DNA of 64,000 nucleotides. Origin: Certhia americana (Eukaryota > Chordata > Aves > Passeriformes > Certhiidae). The translations under genes were made by a program, and so were the position numbers. Location of the stretch: the NCBI GenBank assembly GCA_018697195.1, contig CM031866.1:7742198-7806197 (forward strand). The letters run 5' to 3'. Shown here in pieces: positions 25,419 through 36,400 of this stretch (the first letter of the stretch is position 1; every line of letters begins with the position of its first letter). The notes under the pieces were generated by a model. That model was not told the DNA's origin. It worked only from the letters and a program-made list of their open reading frames with translations, and did no database searches.

Positions 25419-26745
25419 GTAAGAGCCTAGGGATTGTCCATGCCCTCACAGAACCCACCTCCCCTGTTGGTCTGCCCAGGTCCTTGTTACACTTCCCAAT
25501 GGCTGAGCTGGACTGGACTCCCAGCAGCTGCACACATTCCTTCCTTTTTCTCAACTTCATGTTTCTGTTTAATTTTGTTGACTCTATAGAAATTGAGCCA
25601 ACTTTCCTGCCAGTTTTAATGGATTTTGCCTTGAAATAAATAGAAAAATGGGCATCAATTATAGCTGCTAATTTAGTTCCTAATCTGTGTTATGCCAGAC
25701 AGGAAGTTTCTTTGGCTGACTTTGAGGGAAACAGTAAGAAACACAGAAATGAGAAAGGGCAAGATTTATCTAGGAGGTGGCAGCAGCTAAACTCTTCAGC
25801 TAATGCAGCTGCTGACATTTCCAGCCATTCAGTGCATTCCTCCCTAGGGAGAATAAAGCTAAAAGAAACTACTTAGTATGAAACTACTGGATGTCCATTA
25901 GAAGTCATTCTAGTGGTGAAGATGAAGAGGCTCATTGGCAAAATACTCTTTGTATAAATCTAAAAACAACATTAAAAGCCATCCAAAAAGCAGGCAGTTA
26001 AATAGATTCTTTCACACTGAGAACCAGCAGTACAGGAGACTAAAATGGATTCTAGGGAAAAAAAAAATTACTTTTGATTCAAACCACTGATAAAGAGATT
26101 TCCCAGTCAATGTCTGAGTAATGCTGAAGAGAATGATTTTTTGCACAAAGCCCTAAGAGGTCCTAGAAAATATGATTCAAAGAACAGTTTTAGAAGCAAA
26201 ATTCAAAGAAATTTTTAGGGATGGCAGATGACTTTCTTATATTAACACATCTTATACAGGATAACAGAAATAAAAAATAGCTCTATTCTAATGAAGTATG
26301 GGACTTAAAGGCTCTCTCTATTCAAACACTATGGAAATTACAGAATCTGGGATGGTAGTAACATCTGATGCTAATGAACTTCAAAAATGAATGGAGCTTT
26401 GATGATTTAAACTAGTTCAGAATGAAATTTCCTTAAAATATCATTAAAATAACCAACCTATGAAAAGGATAGGCAGCTTTGGGAAAACAAACTTTGTAAG
26501 GTAACTGCCAATGATGGTATCCAACTCCAGTAAGTGAGAATATACCAAGCATCTCCCTGGACATGACTCTTCCATGGAACATTCAGCAGTAATTCCCTAG
26601 CCCTATTCCTATCCACAAAATATTTTTGCACAGTAACGCTTCAGGATAGAAATCAAGGCTAACACTTCAGTGCGCCAGGCTTTTTTACAGAACAGCAACA
26701 ATTCCTGCTCCCAGAACTCCAAACTTGCCTATATACCTATACATT
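25419..26745. other. Unassigned tract
   Basis: No gene, repeat family or regulatory motif stands out. The sequence is AT-rich with short A runs (such as near 26060). Confidence 0.55.
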
Positions 26746-26780
26746 ATATATCTATATATTATTAATATATCTATATATTA
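26746..26780. repeat. AT-rich direct repeat
   Basis: The 16-mer atatatctatatatta occurs at 26746-26761 and 26765-26780 with 3 bases between, inside a longer TA/CTA-rich low-complexity stretch starting near 26728. Confidence 0.85.
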
Positions 26781-27754
26781 GTCCTGCTTCCAATGGATAG
26801 CTCTGGGAATGGGTGAAGACTGCATGAAATAGGAATGGAAAACAGCTCCACAGAAGTACTATTTTACCTCCATAAGTAGATACCTTGGTCAAGTCTATAA
26901 TTTATGCTCCCTCTAGACACTACAGTCACAAGCAAGGCAATGCATTCCCTGATTTAACCAGATTTTCTAAGGGCATGGGTTTAAGTGCTGCTCGCTGACC
27001 TCCCTCTTCATTTGAGTTCACTGCCCATAATGAGGTTTTGTGAACTTCACTGTTAGATTTAACACTTTTGTTTCACATTCATCTTATCTGCTCACCGCCT
27101 CCACAGTGGGACAGAAAGTCAAGACATTTAACCCTTTATAAAAGCTGGCAAGATTGATAAATCTTTTACCTTGTTATATAAGCCCGAAATGAAAAGCTAA
27201 AAGAGACAAAAAACTTAAGTGGGAATCTTTGTCAACTTCTGTGAATGCCATTTAAGAAAACCGAACAGAAAATAGATGTACATGGAGAAGGCGGTTAAGG
27301 AAAACATTTCAATTCATTTTCAGCAAATCTGGTTTTCTACTTTGCTGTTGAAATGAAAGCACAAGTGGCAACAACTCCATGCCTACGCTTGTTATTGCCT
27401 ACTCAAAGAATCAAGTGCTCTTTCACTCAAGACTTGATTGTTGGAAAGAAAATAAACTGTCAACCGGTGAGACTTGTTATCAAGCTGGAAAGTGAGAAAG
27501 GCGTGCTTGCTGCTGCTAGTCTTGGGATTTCATCAAAATGGCTTTTAGAAGCACATTCTTTTGCTGTAATCCTTGAAGGAGTTCTCTTAGAGGAATAGCA
27601 TGCAAGGAGACCAGAGGGAAAGAGCCCCCCACCCAGGCCTGTTTTCTTTAGTGTCCTTGCCCCAGTAATTGAGACAACATGGTCCAAACAGAGAGAAAAC
27701 ATAGGATTCCAGAGGCTTCAGTTCTCTTAGCTCTGTTAGTACTCTGTTTTTACA
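26781..27754. other. Unassigned tract, possible conserved block at 27130-27600
   Basis: No gene is recognised. From about 27130 to 27600 the sequence loses its low-complexity texture and carries several CpG and GATA/TAATT-type cores, similar to vertebrate conserved non-coding elements. A plus-strand frame at 27353-27598 (81 codons) overlaps a minus-strand frame and has no splice-like ends. Confidence 0.4.
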
Positions 27755-27835
27755 CATAGGAAAGCCATTTAATCTTTCTCTGCTTCGGTTTTCCCATCTG
27801 TAAGACATGGCCAATATTCAGCTTTTAACGACACA
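27755..27835 (+). mobile_element. MIR-type SINE remnant
   Basis: The string aaagccatttaatctttctc, followed by tgcttcggttttcccatctg and taagacatggccaatatt, follows the conserved 3' half of MIR elements (cacttaacctctctgtgcctcag, then tttccccatctgtaaaatgg). It has the divergence expected of an element inserted in early amniotes. The 5' tRNA-like half is not recognisable. Confidence 0.75.
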
Positions 27836-28759
27836 CTAGGAGGTCTCAGATGATGTCTATTTACTCAAGCTAACTTGCAACAAATTAATTTGGCGTTCGA
27901 TCAAACCTCATGTTCTGACAAACAGCCTTCTCTGAGCCGTAACCCCCTTCCATCCTCTGGGCAGCAGTTGCTCTCTTTGTGATGTTCACCACCCAAACTT
28001 CGAGCTAGAGATCGGTTTGCATGAAGAATGTTAAACAAAAGCTTCTTGGCCTGCTACTGACTGTCACACAGGTGTGAAAGTCTGCTGGGAGTAAACCCTA
28101 GGAACAGCTCCAGACTCCATACAGCATCCCACTGTGCTCACCACTCAGTTCTGGCTCTCTAAGCAGCACTTCAGCAGGAGATTGCAAACATTGCTAATCT
28201 AAAGAAGACAGAGCAATGGGGATTGGAGCAGAAACTATTTTAAGTGATGTGACTAATAAGTCTAAAAAGATAGTAGCAGTTTCATTAGATTTCATTTATT
28301 AGTTGCTTGTGGAACAGCTTTCAATGAGACCTATACACCAGGGTCTACATATTAGTTAATAATATTTCAAGGTTATACTTATCCTAAAAAGATGTCTTCT
28401 AGATAATTAAAGGTAATTGACCCAGGTCAGTATTCTTATTAAACAGCGACAGTGAGGTACCAAAAGATGATTTTCATAGACCAGACTAAAATACACATAA
28501 TATGGGCCAGTGTCAATATAACCTGATAGGGAGAAGACAATGCAGGACGGCACATTAGGAAAAAAAAGATCATAATTTTACCACTAAATTTAGCCCAAAA
28601 GACTGAGGTATAGTTACATGATTAAATAATACTGTACATGAAAGGGTAACATATGCAGAATTTAGAATTTTTAGGGCTAAATTGCATCTGCTTTCCACAG
28701 TAAACACTTAGTGCAGGCCTTTACTTTATGGTTTAGCAAGAAGAAGAGCCCACATGGAA
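27836..28759. other. Unassigned tract
   Basis: No gene is recognised. The part at about 27890-28200 has CpG-containing, non-repetitive sequence that could be a conserved element. It cannot be judged without alignment. Confidence 0.45.
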
Positions 28760-29345
28760 GGTTAACCAAAGATTCATTTAGCCCTAGCGTCCTGTCTTTG
28801 GTAGCAGCCAAAGCAGATGCTTAAGGAAAGGTTATGAACACAGGACAAGACAGAGTATGTCCTGCCAATTCTCAGAAAACCTGCAGTTTTGAAATTTTCT
28901 GAGCTGGAACCTACATCAGTATATTTAATAACTCCTTATGAACTAATTTTTCCATGAGTTTATCTAATCACTTTAAGAAACCATTTCTACTTTGGCATCT
29001 TGAGCATCCTGTAGCAATAACTTCCACAATTTAATTAGGTGTTGCCTGATCACTTCACTTGGTTTTTGTTAAATGAGAACAAATAATCACTATCTCTTCA
29101 CTCACTTCATGCCCCTGCTAACCTTATGTAGCTCCAGTATATCTTGCCTCCCCCTTATTAGTCACCTTTTCTCAAAACTGGAGAAACCCAGGTCACTGAA
29201 TCCTCCTTTGCACAGAAGCCATCTGATCATAATTTTTTCTTTTGTACCTCCACAACTTGCATCATATTCTTGAGAAGGGACAGCTGGAATTGCAGAAAGC
29301 ATTAAAAAATGAGGTTGCACCCTGTATTTTATTCTAAATGTGGAA
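28760..29345 (-). mobile_element. Ancient CR1/L3-type LINE fragment, inverted
   Basis: On the minus strand this follows the 3' end of the old CR1/L3-like LINE abundant in turtles and crocodilians. Diagnostic plus-strand pieces are tttagccctagcgtcctgtc at about 28777, ccatgagtttatctaatcac near 28954, cttccacaatttaattaggt near 29022, then the aggtcactgaatcctcctttgcac and gaggttgcaccctgtatttt blocks to about 29330. These encode, in reverse, the worn ORF2 C-terminus and 3' UTR. Many substitutions and stops show it is inactive, and much older than the CR1 copy at 1035. Its exact subfamily cannot be fixed by eye. Confidence 0.85.
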
Positions 29346-29687
29346 AACATTAAGAACATCATTTATAACCCGCAATGCATTTATAGCATGCCCCAATTCC
29401 CCCTATTCAACTGTCACAGTATGTCTCTGTTCTTCATGTTTTGTCCTCAGCCCAGCTCTGTGCTTTCCATCATCCCCTCACCTATGCTCTCTCAGCACCA
29501 CATCTTTCTTCTTCTCCTCAATTTCTTCTGACCTCAAATACGAGACAGCAAGTTTCCTGACCCATATCCCTGAAAATCTGGAGAATTTATGGTGCCTCTC
29601 CCTGTATCCAAGCTTTGTGAACTACCCAGACTTACATGCTGTATAATATCTATTGCTACTTTTCTTTAGCTTGCCCCTCTGCCTTAG
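29346..29687. other. Pyrimidine-rich unassigned tract
   Basis: The sequence is CT-rich from about 29390 to 29520 and 29600 to 29687, with overlapping short open frames. It may include more decayed LINE sequence beyond the recognisable edge. Confidence 0.45.
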
Positions 29688-29748
29688 TAGCTGAAGCCAG
29701 AATTTTAGCTTCAGAAAGATTCCCTGCACACTTTTCAGACCTTTTAAG
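29688..29748 (+). other. Candidate plus-strand exon, 61 nt
   Basis: A long pyrimidine tract (about 29650-29685) ends CCTTAG directly before this unit, and the unit ends AAG followed by GTAAGT, a near-perfect donor. One frame is open throughout (AEARILASERFPAHFSDLL). The peptide is not recognised. The unit lies 340 bases after an inverted ancient LINE, so exonisation of non-coding sequence or chance are both plausible. Confidence 0.2.
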
Positions 29749-30696
29749 GTAAGTTTTTATATATAAAGATACCACAAGGCATTTTTCCTAAAGAAGTAAA
29801 GCTAAGTAAGACCTACTTGCTCAGGTACCATCCCAAACACAGTTAAATGAATCAGGCATCGCAAATTTTGGGTCTGGTCATATGCACTTCTCACAACCAT
29901 ATGGACAAAGAAAAGTTACCTTCAGGGCAAGCTCAGCTCATGCAGGGGGCAAATTACCCTTCAGAGGTGCTCATCTCATTGACTATATTGAGAATCTAGG
30001 ACATGTGTGATCCTAAAATTAACATCTCAGTTAAGTGAGATGACTCTGGAATTTTGCATTTCTAGGACAAAACAACTTGGGGTTTTATGAAAACAGAGCA
30101 GCAGTTAAGAATTCAACCTAGGCTGCCTTCACCCCAATATCCTAAACCTTACAAGCAATACCAAAAGTTTTAAACCCACTTTTTCCCAGGTATATTTTGT
30201 ATAGTTAAAGGCAGACCATAAAACAATTGTTGTAGACTGTGCCAAGCAAAATTGCCAGGGTGTTTACTTCTGTTGGGAATAATAGTCAAAGGGGGCAATT
30301 CATTGAAACTTCAACTATCAGATTTCCTGCTTTCCCTAAAAACTTTTACAAAATGGGCATTTCAAAATGGTCTAGCTCATATCCAAATGTTTCTTCATGG
30401 CCAGGATTTCTTTTCAGCAACACACAGCTGGAGGTTCAAGAATAAACAGCAAAGCCACAGCATCTGCAAACTCTCCTCCTTCTCCTGAATGCTCTGCAGT
30501 TCCTACTTTTGAAGTGTCTTGGTTTCTCAGCCTTCTAGTGTTACTTTAATGCAATTGTTTAGTTAGCAGAACACTTCTTGCCATCCCTTTCCTTGGAGCA
30601 GCCTCATGCTTCAGATTGACACAATAAAACCAAACCTCAAGAATCTCTCACACAAATGGCACACAGACCAATTGGCTCTGGGTACTACTTGTTTCA
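29749..30696. other. Unassigned tract
   Basis: No gene or repeat recognised. Short overlapping plus-strand frames at about 30239-30488 lack exon-like ends. Confidence 0.55.
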
Positions 30697-30715
30697 TTTT
30701 TTTTTTTTTTTTTTT
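30697..30715. repeat. T19 homopolymer
   Basis: Nineteen consecutive T. It could be the tail of a retroposed sequence in minus orientation, but no body is recognised to its right. Confidence 0.9.
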
Positions 30716-30960
30716 CATCATGACTATAAACCAAAATGAACTGAAGAGAGTGAAACCACAGACACCAATGTACATGCAAGACTTCAGCTGAACTCTCAGA
30801 AAAACCAAAAGTACCCACTTCCTCAGGGGAACCTAATGTTCTACCCATATCTCCATAATCCCATGATAGCAGAGAACATATTTGCTTGCAGAATTTTGTC
30901 TATGGATCTACAGTATTAGTTCTTGTATGAGGGTGAGACTCCATAGAAAAATTAGGCCAA

Positions 30961-31035
30961 ACTGTTTTATATCTCATCTGTAAACAGGGAATGACAGGAA
31001 AATAATTAACAATACCCACCTACACTAGTCAAAGC
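30961..31035 (+). mobile_element. Probable MIR-type SINE remnant
   Basis: The string tatctcatctgtaaacaggg, followed by an A/T-rich stretch and aatacccacctacact, parallels the MIR core segment tcctcatctgtaaaatgggg...tacctacctca. It is shorter and more worn than the copy at 27755. Confidence 0.55.
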
Positions 31036-33199
31036 AGGAGTCAAGGAGCTTAGAATTACAATATTCCATTTTTGAGCACAACAGCATTTAGCTTAAAATC
31101 AAAAATATTGAGACAAATTGCACTGATATTCCAGAATGCTTCCAGGCAAATGCTACATAAGAATATTTATTTTTCCTGTATTTCAGATAAGGATAAACAA
31201 CTTTCTTTTTCCCTCGGTACTCCAAGACTTCCTTTATCCATCTGCTACTTGTTTATATTTCTTGCAATTATCATGGGCTACACTTGGTTTACTCAATGGT
31301 GACTACCACATATCCCAAAACTTAATTCACTGAAAGAAAAGAACCCTACATGTTTATCCAGATTCATCTCCCAAAAGCATTTAGGTAATTTTTATTCTAC
31401 TATCACTTTTTGCCAAGGAAAATTTGTACTAGAAATGTTATAAGAAAGAAGCTGAGTTATTCACTTTACTCATGGAGTGAGCAATTGCAGCACAAACTCA
31501 TCCATTACACCTGTCCTCTGAAGACAGTTCCTGCAGTGCTTCTCCCACTGTCCCCATTGCTGTGACAACAAATGTTGGTTCTACCAACAGTTGCGAGTGT
31601 TTACAAGAATTTAACTCAAACACATCATATCACATTGCAGATTAAAAAGCAAGAATGGCAAAGCTGCTGGAAAGCACCACCCAAAATGATTACATATATA
31701 TATATATAAATGTAGCCATGTCATCAGACATAAAAGAAAATGCTTTCACTCATTTGAACAGACATTATTTGCTTTGCTAACTAAACTACTGCCACAGTGG
31801 CATTACTTTAGAATAACAAATATGATCAGAAGAGAGACATGAAAGTGTGACTCCAGATTTTCTCTGCATTAGTCAGAATGATGAACACAGAGACCAAATG
31901 CCAGACAAACAAAACACTACAAGCTCACAATAAAGACTGAATATAGGATGCTTCTGAACGGGCAATCATCGCTTTGTTGTAGAGCTTGTGTGAGGAAATC
32001 AGATCTGTGGTTTTTACAATCAAGCCAAAGTGCCTCAATGTGTTGGACAGGTCGCCCTGAGAGCTGTATTTAGAAATGCAGGCAAGGAGAACTTGTTGAA
32101 TGCATTGAGATGCCAGATCCCCATAAGTAATGATGACCCCCATAAGTAACAGAAAAATACTGTCTGAGATGGCCCTACTGCAAATGACAGAAAAAGAATC
32201 ATTTCACAGAATAATTGTCAGCACATACCCTTCCTCATGTATGTGATCTCAACCCCTTGGACTCTGGCCTTCACAGTGAACAAGATGATCCCAATACTAA
32301 GAAAAAAAAAAAAATTATTTACCCTTTTGTGAAGTTGGGGGTGGGGGTGTTTTGCTTTTTTTTTTGTCCCCCTTGACATGTAGATAAATAATAACAGAAG
32401 CAAAACCAAAATCTCTTTCATTCCAGTTTGGGCAATTCAGATGAGACAGTTGCAGAGCAGGTTATTTTATGGATCTTTCTTCCTGTACTACACCAGCACT
32501 GAGAGTCTAAAATCTGTCTCACTCACTTTTTCAAAGACAAGAGAACTTTCCTCTTTACTATTTCCCAAAACTCCATGTCCCATTACACCAGCATCTTGGG
32601 AAGACAGTTTGGCAACATTTTTGCTAGTTTAGCTTTTGGGGAAAAAAAAAAAAAAAAAAAAATTTCTTCCTGTTTGCCACTTTGGAAGGGGTGTTTATTT
32701 GAAAGAATGGAGCCAGGGATGATATTTTATGGAATGGCTGCTCATGTGGCTGTTACATAAACGGTTTCTTCCTTTGTTTATGGACCTGCCCCAGTCCCAG
32801 GGTAACTGGCCAGATTTGGATATGCCTTGACAGGTCTCTGCTTCAGTGCTGCTCAGCATTACCTAAGTCTCATTCCTCCCAAAACAAGGCAAGCAGGCTC
32901 ATTTCCCCATAGTCCCAGACCCTTCTGGGAGAAGGATAAAGATCTGGGCTGAAACACAAGCCCTGACACAGAGCCTGACGTGCTGCCCTCGCAAACTCAG
33001 CCCTCTCATATCACCACACTTTGCTAAACAAAAGCTGGATTCTTCCTGACTGAAAGCAAAAATGAGTTTTCAACTCCTTTCCCCATCAATACTGAATCCA
33101 ATATCTAAATTTAGATTTGAAAAGACTTCTCAAAGAGAACTAATGAAAATTATGTGACTTTTAAAACAATCTATTAATTTTCTCTCTTTGTATTAAGAG
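31036..33199. other. Unassigned tract with simple repeats
   Basis: No gene is recognised. Simple sequence: (TA)n at 31694-31708, A13 at 32302-32314, a G5TG5 run near 32338-32348, T10 at 32356-32365 and A21 at 32642-32662. From 32760 to 33010 the tract is GC-richer but could not be assigned to a family. Confidence 0.55.
32642..32662. repeat. A21 homopolymer
   Basis: Twenty-one consecutive A, the longest uninterrupted plus-strand A run outside the gap region. Confidence 0.9.
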
Positions 33200-33478
33200 G
33201 CTGTTTCAAAAATGGTTGTGGCTGAATTCCAAAATCCTGCACTAGAAGATATGCGAAGAGAGCACAAGACATCTTCTATAAAAAGATTTTTCAACTGGGA
33301 AGGTAAATGTGTCCATTTACCAAACAGACTAAAGCCTGCAGATGCAAGAGGCCTTGCTAAAATAATTGAAAATGTAAGCTGCATGACAGAGCTGGGAGCA
33401 GAGCTTTGCACACACACTCTGTGCAATGATTACAGCCGTGGAACTGTGCCCACCACAGCAATAACTGGAGTCAGATGA
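33200..33478 (+). other. Exon-like open frame of unknown nature
   Basis: A pyrimidine tract ending TATTAAGAG precedes 33200. From there a frame is open to the stop at 33476-33478, including ATG at 33212 with A at -3 and G at +4. A donor-like AAG|GTAAAT lies at 33300-33308, which would define a 103-nt exon (33200-33302). The peptide is rich in charged residues (for example MRREHKTSSIKRFFNWEG) with no low complexity. I do not recognise it. It could be one real exon, a small frame or chance. Confidence 0.22.
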
Positions 33479-36400
33479 GGGATTCATGTAGACAGGGCTG
33501 CTCCTCCAGTCTGGCTCTTGCACCCTGTGCTAGATATTCATTCTGATCTCAGCGGGAAAGCATGTGTTTGCAGAGCTGGCTTGGGCTGCACAAAGTTAAA
33601 CTCTTTATTAAATTTTCTAGTTGGCAGTAGTCAGCAACAACTTTCAAGCATGCTAAAAAAGTTTATTTTTGAAATCCAGATTTATACAGTGGAGTGCAGC
33701 ATGTGTTTTCTGAATCAATGTTTTTCCCCTCCTTCCCCATGGAGATCAGGGCTGCGATTTTTCCAGAGATATTTAAGATTATGAGTCTAGCTCCCCTTTC
33801 AGAAATTCCAAATTTTGACTGGCTATAATTCCTGCAGTGTAGCCATTCACTACTGGCACTGTTTTTAATCTTAATTTTTGGTTTAGGTCAGTTCATGATC
33901 AAGTGAGAGGTGTTATTTCAGAAAGGAAGGTAAAAGTAAAGATTTGAGGTTAAAGATACTTGAATGCAGGCTGCAGTAAATAATTAATTTTGCTTTTTTT
34001 TTCCTAATAATGCAAATTTCATCATATTTGGAAATAACGAGAACTTTTGCAATGATTTTTCCTACCTTCAAAGCAGCTCTTTTCCAAACACCTGAAACAC
34101 ACAAATTTTTAAGCTATCATTAGATATCAAATTCACAAAGAAACCCTGCTCACTGGGTAGTTACCTTACTAACTGGGTTAATTGCTAAAAGCATAAGCTA
34201 GCTCTTAGCAACATACAAAAACCCATGGAATGCATAGCTTTATAAAATACAGATTGAACTTCTGAGAGCTCAAAAGTTATTGGCTAACTGTAACACACTG
34301 GTTATCAATAAAGCAAATTTGTGTCACAAAATTGATGGTATACAAAATGAAGTTAACACAAAATCTGGAAACAGGGTATTTTAAAAAACACTGCCATGTA
34401 ATTTTCAAACAAGCTGAATTAAAATTAAATCTCAGAAAACCTGTCAGCACCTATAAACATAGACAAATTGACCTCTCTACCACCCCTGCACTCATTCTTG
34501 CCAAAAGAAAATTACACACAAAAAATGAAATCACTCTCAAACCTATCTGCCAAGCCCACAGGGGGAATTCAGATCACATTTTCTATCTATAAATGTCCAT
34601 TTTAGCCACTAAAGCAGGAGCTCCAAATATAGAACATCTAATGCCAGTGTCAACTCTTAAAATCAACTCCATAATTTAAAACCTCTGTCACTCCTCTGCT
34701 CAATTACATATTGCAACCAAATCCACTTTCAGCTGAACTGCTGTGCATCACTGACTGCCTTTTTTAGGCTGGGGCACAGGGACTTCCTACTAAAGAAACA
34801 GGGAGGAACATTGCTGGAGGACAATGAAGCACCTACAGCAAGCTGCAGATTTAGTTCCACGTTGTAATTTTGCAAAAAGTGTTGTCTTATAACACACAGT
34901 TTATGTTTGCAGCTCAATCAATCCTGACATGACAAAATATATTGACAAGGTTTTCAAGAAAACACTTTCCATAGCTGTGCCCTACTGGGTTATGTAACAC
35001 AGTGACACCGTGTGAAGAGCTATAAACTTTGCAACCTTTGAGGCTGAATGCTTTTCTGCCAAGGACAACAGCAGCAACACCAATATACCAAGGAACAGAG
35101 AGAATTATCCCTGCTGCGTGCAATGCTGGGGTCTCTCCAGAACAGTGAATCTCCTCCTCTTTTCCATCACAAGGAATGTGATTAGTGTGATGCGCAATCA
35201 TGTACCTGACAACTTAAATCTCACATTCATGGTGCTCTGGCCCCTAAGGGTGAGTTTATGGCTAACCTGTGTAAGAGAAAGCTCCCCTCTCACAGGAAAA
35301 TTACTTGATGCAATACTCAGACTTTACCAATGCACTGAGAAATAACTGAAAAGCAACACCCCTGAGAAGACACTTCATCACCCTCCCAAGCACCATGGAA
35401 AGAACAATTTACTGGTTTCTTGAACAGTACTGATACATTTCCTGCTCAGAATAAAACAAAATCAGAGAGCCAGCAGCTTCTTTTCAATCAGGATATCCTT
35501 TAGGTTGCATTAAAAAAAAATGAAAAGCAGAAGTTCAGGTATAAATGATTAGACACATTAAATCAGTTCAACAGTTGAAATTTGTTTATGGTTACGTAAT
35601 AGGTGCAAATGGGGGACACTACCAAGCTGCTGAAAGAGCAATTCAAGAGCCTTCAAACTGAAGCAACAAATTACATATTATCAACCCCCCTCCACATTAT
35701 TTCAACTGCACATATTTTAACATTTTTAACTTGCTGGAGTTATAATTCCAGAGAAGATATAATTTTTAAAAAGAGAAAATTAAGTACACTTAAGTTTCTA
35801 CTGAATTAGGTAGAATTGTAACAATAAGTTGTGGGAAAGAAGAGAAATAGGGTTTATATAGCAAATTTTTCTCTTTTTAAAACAATGCAACACTTGTGTA
35901 GCTACAATGGAATGCTACTCCCACCAGATTTCAACTGCACTTCTGCAAACTAGCACATGTAGATAGACAAAATAGGAAGTATTCTTGGATGGAAAGCACA
36001 GCTTTTCAGTTGAAGAAACTGTGGTTGTTCATAAAACTAAACTTCGATGTAAAAAGCTTTATATAGTAGAAGCACATGCAGCTGAACTTACTGTGCTCAA
36101 ATTTCAGTTTGATACACACACAAAAAATGGAGAATCATGTAAATTAGGACATTTTTATGAGAAGTATTAGTGGTACATACAAGGACTAGCATTTGGAATT
36201 AGCCTAAATATGCCAAAATGTCAATGACAGGCACAGAAAATCTCTTTTGCTTATAAGGAAATATAAGGGGTTCCTAGCATTTAATTTGCAGTGTAAGCTG
36301 ATTTCAGAGTATTTCATTTTAGCTTATAAAAAATAATCCATTACAAGAAAATACTACATTAACATTAAGTTTCCTCTTTTGTGTCTTTATCACTGCCTTA

